A stretch of 64,000 nt of DNA from contig NZ_JAMXMV010000012.1 in assembly GCF_024055715.1 (NCBI RefSeq), forward strand, positions 124,001 to 188,000. The letters run 5' to 3'. Position 1 is the first letter of the stretch. The number at the start of each line of letters is the position of its first letter. Source of the stretch: Actinoallomurus soli. GTDB taxonomy: Bacteria > Actinomycetota > Actinomycetes > Streptosporangiales > Streptosporangiaceae. Both the position numbers and the translations under genes were made by a program. The notes beneath the pieces were generated by a model. The model did not search any database. It was not told where the DNA came from and was given only the letters and a program-made list of their open reading frames with translations. Of the stretch, positions 1-10,118 are shown piece by piece.

Positions 1-302
1 TGCGCGCCCCGGTAGATCCGGCGCTTCTTCTCCGGCAGGCCGAGCAGCTCCGTCCCACGGAACCGCACGGCGCCACCCGTGACGTACGCCGGCGGAGTGT
101 CGAGGATGCCCATCACGGCCTGCGCGCTGACGCTCTTGCCGGACCCGGACTCCCCCAGGATCGCGAGGGTCTCCCCCTCGGCGAGCGTGTAGGAGAGCCC
201 GTTGACGGCGTTCACCGTCGAGCCGCGCATGCGGAACTCGACGCGCAGGTCCTCGACCTGGAGCAGCGGTGTCCCCGGAGCGGGGTCGGGTGTGTTCGTC
301 AT
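1..302 (-). CDS. Peptide ABC transporter ATP-binding protein (DppD/OppD type), 3' end outside window
   Basis: This is the N-terminal 100 residues of an ABC ATPase that would energise import of di- or oligopeptides at the inner face of the membrane. The start is ATG at 302, and the protein begins MTNTPDPAPG. The Walker A motif GESGSGKS is visible near residue 52, followed by the GILDTPPAYVTGG stretch typical of the Dpp/Opp family. The start overlaps the stop of the upstream permease gene in an ATGA, which implies translational coupling. The Q-loop, signature and Walker B lie beyond the left edge. It is the fourth gene of a minus-strand operon: binding protein, permease, permease, ATPase. Confidence 0.9.
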   Translation of the reverse strand, partial: MTNTPDPAPGTPLLQVEDLRVEFRMRGSTVNAVNGLSYTLAEGETLAILGESGSGKSVSAQAVMGILDTPPAYVTGGAVRFRGTELLGLPEKKRRIYRGA

Positions 303-1228
303 CGCAATTTCGGGTCCAGGGCGTCGCGCACGGCGTCGCCGAGCAGCAGGAAGCTCAGCACGGTCGCCGTCAGGAGCACCGCGGGATAGATCAGGAGGTA
401 CGGGTAGTCGGTGAAGACGTCCTGCGCCTGACTGAGCTGCAGCCCCCAGGAGACGGTGGGGTACTGCAGGCCGACGCCGAGATAGTCGAGCGTCGCCTCG
501 TACCCGATCACCACGCCGACGTTCAGCATCGCATAGACGAAGACGGGCGCGATGGCGTTCGGCAGGATGTGCCGGGCCATGATCCGCAGGTCACCGGCAC
601 CGAGCACCCGGGCGGCCTGGACGTAGTCCGCGTCCCGCACCGACAGCACCTGACCGCGCATCAGCCGGGTCATCGTCGGCCACCACAGCACGCCGAGCAC
701 CAGCGACATCGTCCACACGCCGTGGGCGGGGAAGGCCGTGAGGATCACGAGCGCGCCGAGCACGAGCGGCAGGCCGAAGAAGATGTCGGTGATCCGCGAG
801 ATGAGCGCGTCCAGCCAGCGGCCGAAGTACCCCGACAGCGAGCCCAGCGTGATCGACAGGGTCAGCGCGATCCCGGTCACGACGAAGCCCACGATCATCG
901 GGGCGCGGGCGCCGTGCACGATCTGCGCCCAGTAGTCGCAGCCGTGCATGTCGTAGCCGAACGGGTGGCCGCCGGCGCCGAACGGGTTCCACGACGACGG
1001 CGCGTGCTTGGCGAAGCGTACGTCGCACCGGTCGTTGACCCCGCGGTCGGTGAACAGCGACGGGAACACCGCCATCAGGGCCATCACGACAAGGATGACC
1101 ACCGACACCCAGAAGACGACCCGGCGGCGCAGGGCACGCCACGCGTCGCTCCACAGCGACGCGGACGCCCCTGCGACGTCCGATCCGGTCTGGGCGACGG
1201 CGAGCGTGTCGCTGCCGGCTTCACTCAT
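299..1228 (-). CDS. Peptide ABC transporter permease, DppC type
   Basis: Inner-membrane permease of the binding-protein-dependent transport family. The N-terminal segment (about residues 35-55) is a membrane anchor, followed by a periplasmic loop with a Cys-containing DRCDVRF stretch and then five hydrophobic segments. The EAA-like loop AARVLGAGDLRIMARHILPN is visible, where the ATPase would dock. I chose ATG at 1228 because AGAGGAGG precedes it by about 5 bases. A GTG at 1243 overlaps the upstream stop but lacks a ribosome site. It pairs with the DppB-type permease immediately upstream. Confidence 0.9.
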   Translation of the reverse strand: MSEAGSDTLAVAQTGSDVAGASASLWSDAWRALRRRVVFWVSVVILVVMALMAVFPSLFTDRGVNDRCDVRFAKHAPSSWNPFGAGGHPFGYDMHGCDYWAQIVHGARAPMIVGFVVTGIALTLSITLGSLSGYFGRWLDALISRITDIFFGLPLVLGALVILTAFPAHGVWTMSLVLGVLWWPTMTRLMRGQVLSVRDADYVQAARVLGAGDLRIMARHILPNAIAPVFVYAMLNVGVVIGYEATLDYLGVGLQYPTVSWGLQLSQAQDVFTDYPYLLIYPAVLLTATVLSFLLLGDAVRDALDPKLR

Positions 1229-1239
1229 GCGCCCTCCTC

Positions 1240-2166
1240 TCACTCATACCGGATCCTCGGGTCCAGGGCGCCGTACAGGATGTCGACCACCAGGTTGGCC
1301 AGCAGGAAGATCAGCACCAGGAAGGTGGAGATGCCCACGACCGTCGGGCCGTCCTTGATCTGGACCGCCTGGAAGATCTGCTGGCCGATGCCGGGCAGGT
1401 TGAAGATGCCCTCGATGACGATCGCGCCGGCGAGCAGGTTCCCCAGGTCGACACCGAGATAGGTGACCACCGGGATCAAGGAGTTGCGCAGCGTGTGCCG
1501 GAGGATGATCCGGCGCCGCGGCAGCCCCTTGGCCAGCGCGGTGCGCACGTAGTCGGCGCGCATGTTCTCCACCAGGCTGGTGCGCGTCAGCCGGGCGATG
1601 TAGGCCAGGCTGAGCGAGCCGAGGATGATGCCGGGCAACAGGTAGCTGTACGGCCAGCCGTCGTCGGTCCCCGCCGTCGGGAACCAGCCGAGTTTCAGCC
1701 CGAAGATCAGCTGGGCCGAGTAGGCCAGCACGAAGGCCGGGATGGCGATGACGAAGGTCGTGCCGCTCAGCACGAGCGAGTCGATGATCCCGCCCTTGCG
1801 CAGGCCGGCGAGCACGCCGAGCGCGATGCCCACGACGAGCTCGAAGACCCAGGCGGTGAGGGCCAGCTGGACCGTGACGGTCCAGCCCGTCGCCATCAGG
1901 CTCGCGACGGACTGGCCGTTCAGGGTCTCGCCGAAGTCCCCGCGGACGAGGCCGAGGAGGTACCGGCCGTACTGCTCGATCAGCGGCTCGTCGAGGTGGT
2001 AGTGGTGCCGGAGCGCCTCATAGACCGACGGTGGCATCGGCTTGTCGCCGCCCAGGGCCCGGATCGGGTCCCCGGGCAGCGCGAACACCGCCACGTAGAT
2101 CAGGAAGGTGGTGCCGATGAGCACCGGCACCATCTGCAGCACGCGCCGGAGGACGAAACGCCACAC
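1240..2166 (-). CDS. Peptide ABC transporter permease, DppB type
   Basis: Inner-membrane permease of 308 residues, the usual DppB/OppB length. The N-terminal membrane segment is typical of the family (MWRFVLRRVLQMVPVLIGTT), followed by a long external loop with the conserved HHYHLDEPL stretch and five more membrane segments. The cytoplasmic EAA loop is RTALAKGLPRRRIILRHTLR. GTG start at 2166 lies one base after the binding-protein stop (TAG, 2168-2170). It forms the heterodimeric pore with the following DppC-type gene. The substrate cannot be read from the sequence: peptide import is the family role. Confidence 0.9.
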   Translation of the reverse strand: MWRFVLRRVLQMVPVLIGTTFLIYVAVFALPGDPIRALGGDKPMPPSVYEALRHHYHLDEPLIEQYGRYLLGLVRGDFGETLNGQSVASLMATGWTVTVQLALTAWVFELVVGIALGVLAGLRKGGIIDSLVLSGTTFVIAIPAFVLAYSAQLIFGLKLGWFPTAGTDDGWPYSYLLPGIILGSLSLAYIARLTRTSLVENMRADYVRTALAKGLPRRRIILRHTLRNSLIPVVTYLGVDLGNLLAGAIVIEGIFNLPGIGQQIFQAVQIKDGPTVVGISTFLVLIFLLANLVVDILYGALDPRIRYE

Positions 2167-2167
2167 G

Positions 2168-3754
2168 CTACTTGACCGTCACCTGGTCAAGGTGGACCAG
2201 CGGCTGGACGTACGGGTCGACGTTGACGTTCCCGATGTGGCTGGAGTAGCCGGCCTGGTCCTGCCAGTTCCACAGCGGGGTGACCGGCAGGTCCTTCAGC
2301 ACGAGGTCCTCGGCCTGCTGGTAGTACTGCTGCCCCTGCTCGGGCGTGCCCGCCGCGTTGCCCTTCATGATCAGCGCCTCGCAGGCGGCGCCGTCGTAGC
2401 CGCTCCGGGTCGGCTTGGCGCACCGGGGCGTGAGGTAGTCCTCCGGGCTCGGGTAGTCCATCGTCCAGTTGCTGCGGTACGGGCCGGTCGCCTTGTGGTC
2501 GGTCAGCTTGGAGATGTAGTCCGACGCCTGGACCTTGTCGAAGACGATGTTCGTGATGCCGAGGTTCTGCTTGAGCTGGTTGGCCACGTCGGTCATCCAC
2601 TGCTCGTACGTCGGGTCGGCGTTGGAGAACATCAGGTGCAGCGTGTCCTTGAACCCGCCGGCCTTGTCGAACAGCTGCTTGGCCGCCGTCGGGTTGTAGG
2701 TGCAGGCCTCACCGCACGCGTTCGCCCGGTAGCCGGGCACGATCGGCGCGAGCAGCGACCCCATGGGCTTGTAGACGCCGTTGAAGACGGCGTTCACGAT
2801 CGACTGCCGGTCGATCGCCATCGAGATCGCCTTGCGCAGGTCCGGGTTGGCGAACCGGCTGTCGTAGAGCGGGAACTCCAGGAAGTCCATCGTGCCGCTG
2901 GGCACGCTGAGGTACCGCTTGCCCAGCAGCCGCTTCGCCTGGGGCACCTGCGCGGCGGGGATCTGGGTATCGAAGTCGACCCGGCCGGCCCGCAGGTCCG
3001 TGTAGGCGGCGTCGCGGCTGGCGTAGGTCTTGAAGACGACCCCGTCGGACTTGGCCGGGCGCGGGCCCTTGTAGCCGGGGAACTTCTTGGTCTTGATCTC
3101 CCGGTTGTGCTCCCAGGAGCCGTCCATCATGAACGGGCCGTTGCCGATCGGCTTCTCCTCGTACGCCTTCATGTCCTTGAAGGCCACCTTGGGCAGCGGC
3201 GCGGTGCCGAGGAACGACAGGATGTAGGGGAACTGGCTGAACGGCTGCGACAGCGTCACCTGCAGCGTCTGTGGGTCGACGACCTTCAGGCCCTTGAGCG
3301 TGTCGACCTTCGGCTTGCCCTTGTCCGGGTTGAGGTCGGCGTAGCCGTCGACGGCGGAGAAGTAGTAGTTGTTCCCCCAGCCGTTGGCGCCGTTCGCGGT
3401 GTAGTTCCAGGCGTCGGCGTAGCTCTGCGCCGTCACCGGCTCGCCGTCGTGGAACGTCAGGCCCGGCTTGATTTTGATCGTCCAGACCTTCTGGTCGGAC
3501 GACTCGACCGACGCGGCCTCCTGCGGGACCGGCTTGCCGTTCGCGTCCAGCGTCATCAGCGTGTCGAACAGCGCGCTGTCCACGTTGAGGCCGTACGAGT
3601 CGTTGGTGTTGCCGGGGATCAGGTGCTCGGGCTCGGTGTTGGCGAAGGTGAAGACCTTCGGCTTGTTCCCGGAACCGCCACCGCCGCCGCAGGCGGACGC
3701 CGCGAGCGCCACCGCGGTCAGGGAGACGAGCCATCGGCTCTTCGTGACAGGCAT
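2168..3754 (-). CDS. Extracellular peptide-binding lipoprotein, family 5 (DppA/OppA type)
   Basis: About 528 residues. The N-terminus has a signal peptide with lipobox LAASAC followed by a Gly-rich linker, so the mature protein should be a lipid-anchored surface lipoprotein. The body has family 5 solute-binding features, including NTEPEHLIPG near the N-terminus and the FHDGEPVTAQSYADAWN segment. ATG at 3754 is preferred: GGAGG lies about 11 bases upstream, and the lipoprotein signal begins right after it. A further in-frame ATG at 3778 lacks a ribosome site. First gene of the peptide import operon, downstream of a predicted promoter near 3854. Confidence 0.9.
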   Translation of the reverse strand: MPVTKSRWLVSLTAVALAASACGGGGGSGNKPKVFTFANTEPEHLIPGNTNDSYGLNVDSALFDTLMTLDANGKPVPQEAASVESSDQKVWTIKIKPGLTFHDGEPVTAQSYADAWNYTANGANGWGNNYYFSAVDGYADLNPDKGKPKVDTLKGLKVVDPQTLQVTLSQPFSQFPYILSFLGTAPLPKVAFKDMKAYEEKPIGNGPFMMDGSWEHNREIKTKKFPGYKGPRPAKSDGVVFKTYASRDAAYTDLRAGRVDFDTQIPAAQVPQAKRLLGKRYLSVPSGTMDFLEFPLYDSRFANPDLRKAISMAIDRQSIVNAVFNGVYKPMGSLLAPIVPGYRANACGEACTYNPTAAKQLFDKAGGFKDTLHLMFSNADPTYEQWMTDVANQLKQNLGITNIVFDKVQASDYISKLTDHKATGPYRSNWTMDYPSPEDYLTPRCAKPTRSGYDGAACEALIMKGNAAGTPEQGQQYYQQAEDLVLKDLPVTPLWNWQDQAGYSSHIGNVNVDPYVQPLVHLDQVTVK

Positions 3755-3809
3755 CGGGCCGTCCACCTCCAGGGTCATACGAGGATCGGCCCTTAGCTTG
3801 GCGTAATTC

Positions 3810-3886
3810 GGCCATGTCCTGGTAGATGTTTACGTCAACCGTTTCGGTATTGAAATATACCTACCAACATGGCCTCTGACATGGCC
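3810..3886 (-). promoter_or_regulatory. Predicted promoter and operator-like repeats of the peptide ABC operon
   Basis: An imperfect dyad joins GGCCATGT + TGGTAG (3810-3825, 2-base bulge) to CTACCA + ACATGGCC (3861-3874). A third copy, ACATGGCC, sits at 3879-3886. On the minus strand TATATT (3859-3854) is a credible -10 box, with a weak TGTCAG about 16 bases upstream. Transcription would then start near 3847, giving a leader of about 90 bases before the binding-protein ATG. The repeats flank the -10, as expected for a repressor site. The binding protein is unknown; the divergent XRE gene at 4256 is a candidate. Confidence 0.45.
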
Positions 3887-4072
3887 ACCACCCACCTTCG
3901 CCGCGAGAATCGCCATCCGGAGAGTCGCCGTCCGATTCGACGGATCAGTAGAACGTCCTCCGCCGCCCACGGCGCTCGTGTTACGCCTGCGCCACGGCCC
4001 AGCCGTATGCGGGAGCCTTCGCACCCGCCCACCTCCGGCGGCCACAGCCCCCTCCCGCGACTCCCAGAACCG

Positions 4073-4139
4073 TTTGCTCTGCTCACATGGAGTATGCACC
4101 TGGAACGGTCCAATGCCTACTCGAGGTGAGCAGAGCAAA
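4073..4139. repeat. 14-bp perfect inverted repeat in the 3.78-4.25 kb intergenic gap
   Basis: TTTGCTCTGCTCAC (4073-4086) and its exact reverse complement (4126-4139) are separated by 39 bases. Flanking bases extend the symmetry outward mostly through positions that could form G-U pairs in a minus-strand RNA. It lies between the peptide importer promoter and the XRE gene, in a gap of about 480 bases (3779-4255) with no convincing coding sequence. It could be an operator for two dimers or an RNA hairpin. Confidence 0.6.
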
Positions 4140-4255
4140 TAACCGCGGAAGTCGGGGCAGGGCCCGGCGGCACCGCCGGCGGGACCACACCGGCCCGTCC
4201 ACATTCCGGTCCAGGCGGCCGCAAGGACGACCCCGGACGCCGGAGACTCGTCATC

Positions 4256-4741
4256 ATGAGCCTTCGACGCATCGACGACGAGCCCCACCTCGCCCTCTTC
4301 CCGATCCCGGGACTCGTCCGGCGCGGCCGGCGTATCGCACGGATGAGCCAGCGGGAGATGGCACGGCTCGCCAAGGTCTCGCCGGCGCTCGTCGGCAGCA
4401 TCGAGAGCGGCAGGTGCACGCCCAGCCTCGCCGTCTTACAACGACTCTTGGGGGTTGCCGGGCTCTTCCTCATCGCGGTCGACATGAACGGCTACGTCGT
4501 CCAGCCGCTGGAGGAGTACCACGAGGCGGACGGGCGTGGAGTCAGGGACGCCGCCGGACGGCGTTATCCGGCGCATCTGGACCTGATCATCGACCCGGTG
4601 CCCGGCGAATGGTGGGGCGACATCTACGGCCTCCAGCGCCCGCCCGAGACGTTTCATCGGCGCAGCCGCAAGGCGCGTGAGGCGCAGCGCCGCCGCAGCC
4701 AGGAATCGGTCCGGCGAGGTTTCCGGAAGGGCACCTGGTGA
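4256..4741 (+). CDS. XRE-family DNA-binding protein with unknown C-terminal half
   Basis: 161 residues. A helix-turn-helix of the XRE/Cro-C1 type spans about residues 24-70, with the clear core SQREMARLAKVSPALVGSIE followed by SGRCTPSLAVLQRLL. The remainder (residues 71-161) includes a GEWWGDIYGLQRPPETFHRR stretch and a basic tail, and I do not recognise its family. ATG at 4256 is the first in-frame start with sense; the ribosome site is weak. It is a single gene, divergent from the peptide importer across a gap rich in inverted repeats. Local repression is plausible but inferred. Confidence 0.8.
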   Translation: MSLRRIDDEPHLALFPIPGLVRRGRRIARMSQREMARLAKVSPALVGSIESGRCTPSLAVLQRLLGVAGLFLIAVDMNGYVVQPLEEYHEADGRGVRDAAGRRYPAHLDLIIDPVPGEWWGDIYGLQRPPETFHRRSRKAREAQRRRSQESVRRGFRKGTW

Positions 4742-4745
4742 CAGA

Positions 4746-4792
4746 TCACGGCCCGGAGGGAAGGGGGGACGTACCTTCCGCCCGGGCCGTGA
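4746..4792. terminator. Hairpin terminator between convergent XRE gene and sdhB
   Basis: TCACGGCCCGGAGGGAAGG (4746-4764) pairs with 4774-4792 over 19 positions with two mismatches, around a 9-base loop. It starts five bases after the XRE stop and lies about 30 bases from the sdhB stop on the other strand, so it can serve both genes. There is no T-run, as is usual in high-GC actinobacteria. Confidence 0.75.
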
Positions 4793-4823
4793 AGTCCGGT
4801 CGCGCGCGATGCGCGGCGTGAAT

Positions 4824-5563
4824 TCAGCCTCGCGACGCCTTGAGCAGGTCGGCGTTGAGGCGGGAGATGGTCTCGAACGGAATGCCCTTCGGGCACACCG
4901 CGGTGCACTCGCCGGTGTTCGTGCAGCCGCCGAAGCCCTCGGCGTCCATCTGGTCCACCATCGAGACGACCCGGTCGTACCGCTCGGGCTGGCCCTGCGG
5001 CAGCAGGCCCAGGTGGGTGATCTTCGCGGCGGTGAACAGCATCGCGGAGGCGTTCGGGCAGGCCGCCACGCAGGCGCCGCAGCCGATGCAGGTCGCCGCG
5101 TCGAACGCGTCGTTCGCGTCGGCCTTCGGCACCGGGATGGCCGCCGCCTCGGGCGCCGAGCCGGTCGGCGCGCTGACGTAGCCGCCGGCCTGGATGATCC
5201 GGTCGAACGCCGACCGGTCCACCACCAGGTCCTTGACGACCGGGAACGCCCGCGCCCGCCACGGCTCGATCGTGATGACGTCGCCGTCCTTGAACTTGCG
5301 CATGTGCAGCTGGCAGGTGGTCGTGGCCTTCTCCGGCCCGTGCGGCGTGCCGTCGATGACCAGCGAGCACATGCCGCAGATGCCCTCGCGGCAGTCGTGG
5401 TCGAACGCCACCGGGTCCTCGCCCTCGAGGATCAGCCGCTCGTTGAGGACGTCGAGCATCTCCAGGAACGACATGTCCGGCGAGACGTCGTCGACCTCGT
5501 ACGAGGCCATGCGGCCCTCGTCGGCGGCGTTCTTCTGCCGCCAGATCTTCAGCGTGAGCTTCA

Positions 5564-5564
<1 letters not shown>
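4824..5564 (-). CDS. sdhB: Succinate dehydrogenase iron-sulfur subunit (Sdh1-type operon)
   Basis: 246 residues. It carries electrons from the flavoprotein to the membrane quinone site. The plant-type [2Fe-2S] ligands are Cys58, 63, 66 and 84 (in [10 protein letters not shown] and TTTC). The C-terminal part has [12 protein letters not shown] and [18 protein letters not shown] for the [4Fe-4S] and [3Fe-4S] clusters. ATG at 5564 shares one base with the sdhA stop (TAATG). A longer in-frame reading to 5651 overlaps sdhA and is not used. Length and order (C-A-B) match the Mycobacterium Sdh1 set. Confidence 0.93.
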
Positions 5565-7498
<1,934 letters not shown>

Positions 7499-7500
7499 GG

Positions 7501-8250
7501 CTACTTCAGCACTCCGATCGTGACCATGACGGGAACGGACACGAAGCCGATCACCAGCAACGCCGCGACGACGTCGGCGACCACCCGGACGGCCGGGTAG
7601 CGGCGCTGCCGTCCCCAGCCGAGCGTCTGGACGGCGCTGAACAGGCCATGCCGCAGATGCAGGCCCACGAGGATGACGGCGACGACGTAGAAGAGCGTGA
7701 TGTACCAGCGGGACGGGTCGAAGTCCGCGATGACCTTGTCGTACGGCTGGGCGTTCCCGCCCTTCGGGTTGACCGCGCCGAACGTCAGGTCCAGCAGGTG
7801 CCAGATGACGAACAGCACGATGACGATCCCGCCGTACCGCATGACGTGTGTGGCGTACCGGTGCTCGTGCGCCTTGGGCCGCGCGGCGTACCGGACCGGG
7901 CGGGCCCGCCGCGCCTGGCGCGCGAGGGAGACCGCGGCCCAGACGTGCAGCAGCACGGCGACGGTGAGGACCACCTCGAGGGCGGTCAGGAACACGCGGT
8001 GCGGGATCGCGGGCTCACCGACCGACCGCAGCCAGTGCGAGTAGTGGTTGAAATCCTGGCGGCCCAGGAAGACCTTGAGGTTCCCGATCGCGTGGGCGAT
8101 GAGGAACAGGACGAGGATGGCGCCGGTCACGGCCATGACGGCCTTCTTGCCGACGGAGGAGCGGTACCGCTTCAGCGGACCGGCCGCCGGGGACGGCGTC
8201 TTGGGGCGAGGGCGGGTGGCCACCGGCGTGGAACGAGACACGGACGACAC
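7501..8250 (-). CDS. sdhC: Succinate dehydrogenase cytochrome b membrane anchor (Sdh1-type)
   Basis: About 250 residues with five hydrophobic segments. It anchors SdhAB and reduces menaquinone. Membrane histidines that could bind two b hemes are visible: [23 protein letters not shown] and LHLRHG. GTG at 8250 is the likeliest start. Longer readings run into the divergent lysR start, and no ribosome site precedes any start. The predicted promoter (-35 8288-8283, -10 8265-8260) would begin the mRNA within a few bases of this GTG, suggesting a leaderless transcript. GTG at 8241 is an alternative. Confidence 0.85.
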   Translation of the reverse strand: MSSVSRSTPVATRPRPKTPSPAAGPLKRYRSSVGKKAVMAVTGAILVLFLIAHAIGNLKVFLGRQDFNHYSHWLRSVGEPAIPHRVFLTALEVVLTVAVLLHVWAAVSLARQARRARPVRYAARPKAHEHRYATHVMRYGGIVIVLFVIWHLLDLTFGAVNPKGGNAQPYDKVIADFDPSRWYITLFYVVAVILVGLHLRHGLFSAVQTLGWGRQRRYPAVRVVADVVAALLVIGFVSVPVMVTIGVLK

Positions 8251-8259
8251 ATCGCGGAA

Positions 8260-8288
8260 GTTATGTCCGTTTCGATGGTTGCGTCCAA
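8260..8288 (-). promoter_or_regulatory. Predicted promoter of sdhC-A-B
   Basis: On the minus strand TTGGAC (8288-8283) and CATAAC (8265-8260) are separated by 17 bases. Transcription would start at about 8252, essentially at the GTG chosen for sdhC. The -10 is a moderate match. The LysR box at 8310-8324 is then centred about 65 bases upstream of the start point. Confidence 0.5.
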
Positions 8289-8309
8289 GACATGACGACG
8301 CTCGTTTCC

Positions 8310-8324
8310 ATAGCCGTAGGCTAT
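8310..8324. promoter_or_regulatory. LysR-type recognition box (T-N11-A) between sdhC and lysR
   Basis: ATAGCCGTAGGCTAT is a perfect dyad with 6-bp arms and a 3-base centre, and it contains the T-N11-A signature TAGCCGTAGGCTA. It lies 4 bases before the lysR GTG, where bound protein would block lysR expression. It is also near -65 of the predicted sdhC promoter, the usual position of a LysR recognition site for activation. Confidence 0.65.
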
Positions 8325-8328
8325 AAAG

Positions 8329-9255
8329 GTGCAGTTGCAGCAGCTTTCGTACTTCGTCGCCGTGGCCGAGGTGAGGCACTTCACACAGGCGGCGGAGACG
8401 CTGCGGGTCGCGCAGCCCTCCCTGTCCAAGCAGATCAGGACGCTGGAGGCGGAGCTGGGCGCCCCGCTGTTCAGCCGCGCCCGCGGCAACATCACGCTGA
8501 CGCCCGCCGGCGAGGCGCTGCTGCCCCTCGCGCGGCGGATCCTCGCCGACGTCGAGACCGCCCGGCGGGAGGTCCAGGACCTGACGGGCCTGCGGCGCGG
8601 GCGCGTACGGCTCGGCGCCACTCCGTCACTGTTCGCCGGGCTGCTGGCCGACGCGCTGATGCGCTTCCGCACCCGCTATCCCGGCATCGAACTGCGGGTC
8701 GAGGAGGGCGGCTCGCGCGACCTCGTCCGCGACCTCGCCCGCGGCCAGCTCGACATGGCCCTGATCATCCTGCCGCTGCAGAGCACCGACCCCGCGCTGG
8801 AGACGACGCCGATCCTGCGGGAGGACCTCGTCGTCGTCTCCTCGCACGCCGACGCGCCCGAGCACCCCTCGCTGCGGATCGAGGACCTGCGCTCACGGCC
8901 CCTGGTGATGTTCCGCCGGGGGTACGACCTGCGGGAGGCGACCCAGGCGGCGTGCCGGCAGGCGGGCTTTGAACCCCGGTTCGCGGTCGAGGGCGGGGAG
9001 ATGGACGCCGTGCTGCGGTTCGTCGAGGCCGGGATGGGCTCGGCCGTCGTGCCGTCGATGGTGCTCGCCGGGCGGCCCGGGCTGGTGGGCACGCCCCTGG
9101 CCCCGCCCGGCCTGCAGCGCACGATCGCGCTCGCCCACCGCAAGGACGTCGCCCCGACGCACGCCGCCAGGGCGTTCCGGGAGACGCTGCTCGGCTTCCT
9201 GCGCGACGCCGAGACCGGCGCCGCCCTCCCGCCGGGCGTCACGCGACTCGACTGA
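8329..9255 (+). CDS. LysR-family transcriptional regulator, probable regulator of the adjacent sdh operon
   Basis: 308 residues, a normal LysR length. The N-terminal winged helix-turn-helix (residues 1-60) includes LSYFVAVAEVRHFTQAAETL and RVAQPSLSKQIRTLEAELG. The linker helix follows, then a two-lobed effector domain from about residue 90 (GRVRLGATPSLFAG). GTG at 8329 gives the standard N-terminus. No ribosome site is visible and the LysR box is 4 bases upstream, so translation is probably leaderless and autoregulated. It is divergent from sdhC and convergent with the next gene. The effector cannot be read from the sequence; a carboxylic acid would fit the context. Confidence 0.9.
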   Translation: MQLQQLSYFVAVAEVRHFTQAAETLRVAQPSLSKQIRTLEAELGAPLFSRARGNITLTPAGEALLPLARRILADVETARREVQDLTGLRRGRVRLGATPSLFAGLLADALMRFRTRYPGIELRVEEGGSRDLVRDLARGQLDMALIILPLQSTDPALETTPILREDLVVVSSHADAPEHPSLRIEDLRSRPLVMFRRGYDLREATQAACRQAGFEPRFAVEGGEMDAVLRFVEAGMGSAVVPSMVLAGRPGLVGTPLAPPGLQRTIALAHRKDVAPTHAARAFRETLLGFLRDAETGAALPPGVTRLD

Positions 9256-9264
9256 GCCCTGTCC

Positions 9265-9819
9265 TCAGCTGATCACTTCGACGTGCGGGGCGAACTCGCG
9301 CAGCGCCCTGACCAGGCGGCGCCGGCCGATCCGCCAGCCGCCCAGGCGCGTGGAGACCAGGCGCGGCCGCTCCTCGTCCGGTGGGGCGTACCCGCGCAGG
9401 GCCACGGCCCCGTGGCCGGTGGAGCCGCCCTCGGCCGCGTGGAACTCGATCGCTGCGACGTCGTCCCAGGAGAACCACTCCCCCTTGGCTCCGTCTCCCG
9501 AAGGGCACCAGTAGACGCCCTTGCGCGCGACCGCGAACGCGACCCGTCCCCGTACGACGCGGCGCAGGTAGACGGCCGCGAGGACGAACAGGCCGAGACC
9601 GGCGAGCGGCATCAGGCAGCGGGCCCCGAAGTTGACCCAGTCGTCGATCCCGGGATGCGCGTCGGGCCGCCAGCGCACGTTCGCCGGGCGCCGCAGCTCT
9701 CCGATGACGAATCCGGCGACGAGCACCGCGCCGACGACGGTCGGCACGAGCGGACTCCACCAGGCGTACCGCACGACGTAGGCGCCGGGGCCGAAGCTCG
9801 ACCGCGACCGCTGTCCCAT
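9265..9819 (-). CDS. Small membrane protein, PH-like domain, function unknown
   Basis: 184 residues with two hydrophobic segments, at about residues 18-38 and 68-85. A soluble C-terminal half begins near VAFAVARKGVYWCPSG and continues with WFSWDDVAAIEF, the pattern of bacterial PH-like membrane proteins. ATG at 9819 has AGGAG about 8 bases upstream; a GTG at 9828 is too close to that site. Only 9 bases separate its stop from the convergent lysR stop. It stands alone between the two complex II operons, with no visible link to either. Confidence 0.75.
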   Translation of the reverse strand: MGQRSRSSFGPGAYVVRYAWWSPLVPTVVGAVLVAGFVIGELRRPANVRWRPDAHPGIDDWVNFGARCLMPLAGLGLFVLAAVYLRRVVRGRVAFAVARKGVYWCPSGDGAKGEWFSWDDVAAIEFHAAEGGSTGHGAVALRGYAPPDEERPRLVSTRLGGWRIGRRRLVRALREFAPHVEVIS

Positions 9820-9967
9820 TCTCCGCACTCCTGTCCCACCGGTCCCAGGAGTCGCATCTTAGGCGGTCTCAGAAGAATGCAATCGGACACTAGCGGACCA
9901 AGCGCTCATTAGGTAACATAGTTAGCAAATACCGATTTCTGCCACAATTGCCGCATAATCAGCGTGG

Positions 9968-10020
9968 TTACTCGTCAGTAAGTGGGCAGTTTCACATTCG
10001 GCGACCGCGCCTCGTATCTT
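9968..10020 (+). promoter_or_regulatory. Predicted promoter and upstream dyad of the second complex II operon
   Basis: The gap 9820-10118 is AT-rich for this genome. TTCACA (9991-9996) and TATCTT (10015-10020) are spaced by 18 bases, a reasonable vegetative promoter giving a leader of about 90 bases. Ten bases upstream lies TTACTcgtcAGTAA (9968-9981), a perfect 5-bp-arm dyad shaped like a TetR-family operator. The regulator is unknown. I saw no Rex-like or FNR-like palindrome. Confidence 0.4.
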
Positions 10021-10118
10021 GCTCGTGACAACTCCCTAATAACGTGGAGCGCCCCGCAGAGGAGAGGCTGGAGTATAGGCGGCCCTCCCAGGCGATGTGC
10101 CTTCGATGGAGACTCCGG

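Noticed and set aside
3869-4129. 86-codon plus-strand frame in the peptide importer/XRE gap
   Set aside because: No ribosome site, arginine/proline-rich composition, and it spans the operator and inverted-repeat region.
9820-10118. Rex or FNR-like redox operator at the second complex II operon
   Set aside because: No TTGTGA-N6-TCACAA or TTGAT-N4-ATCAA palindrome is present; only the TTACT dyad was kept.
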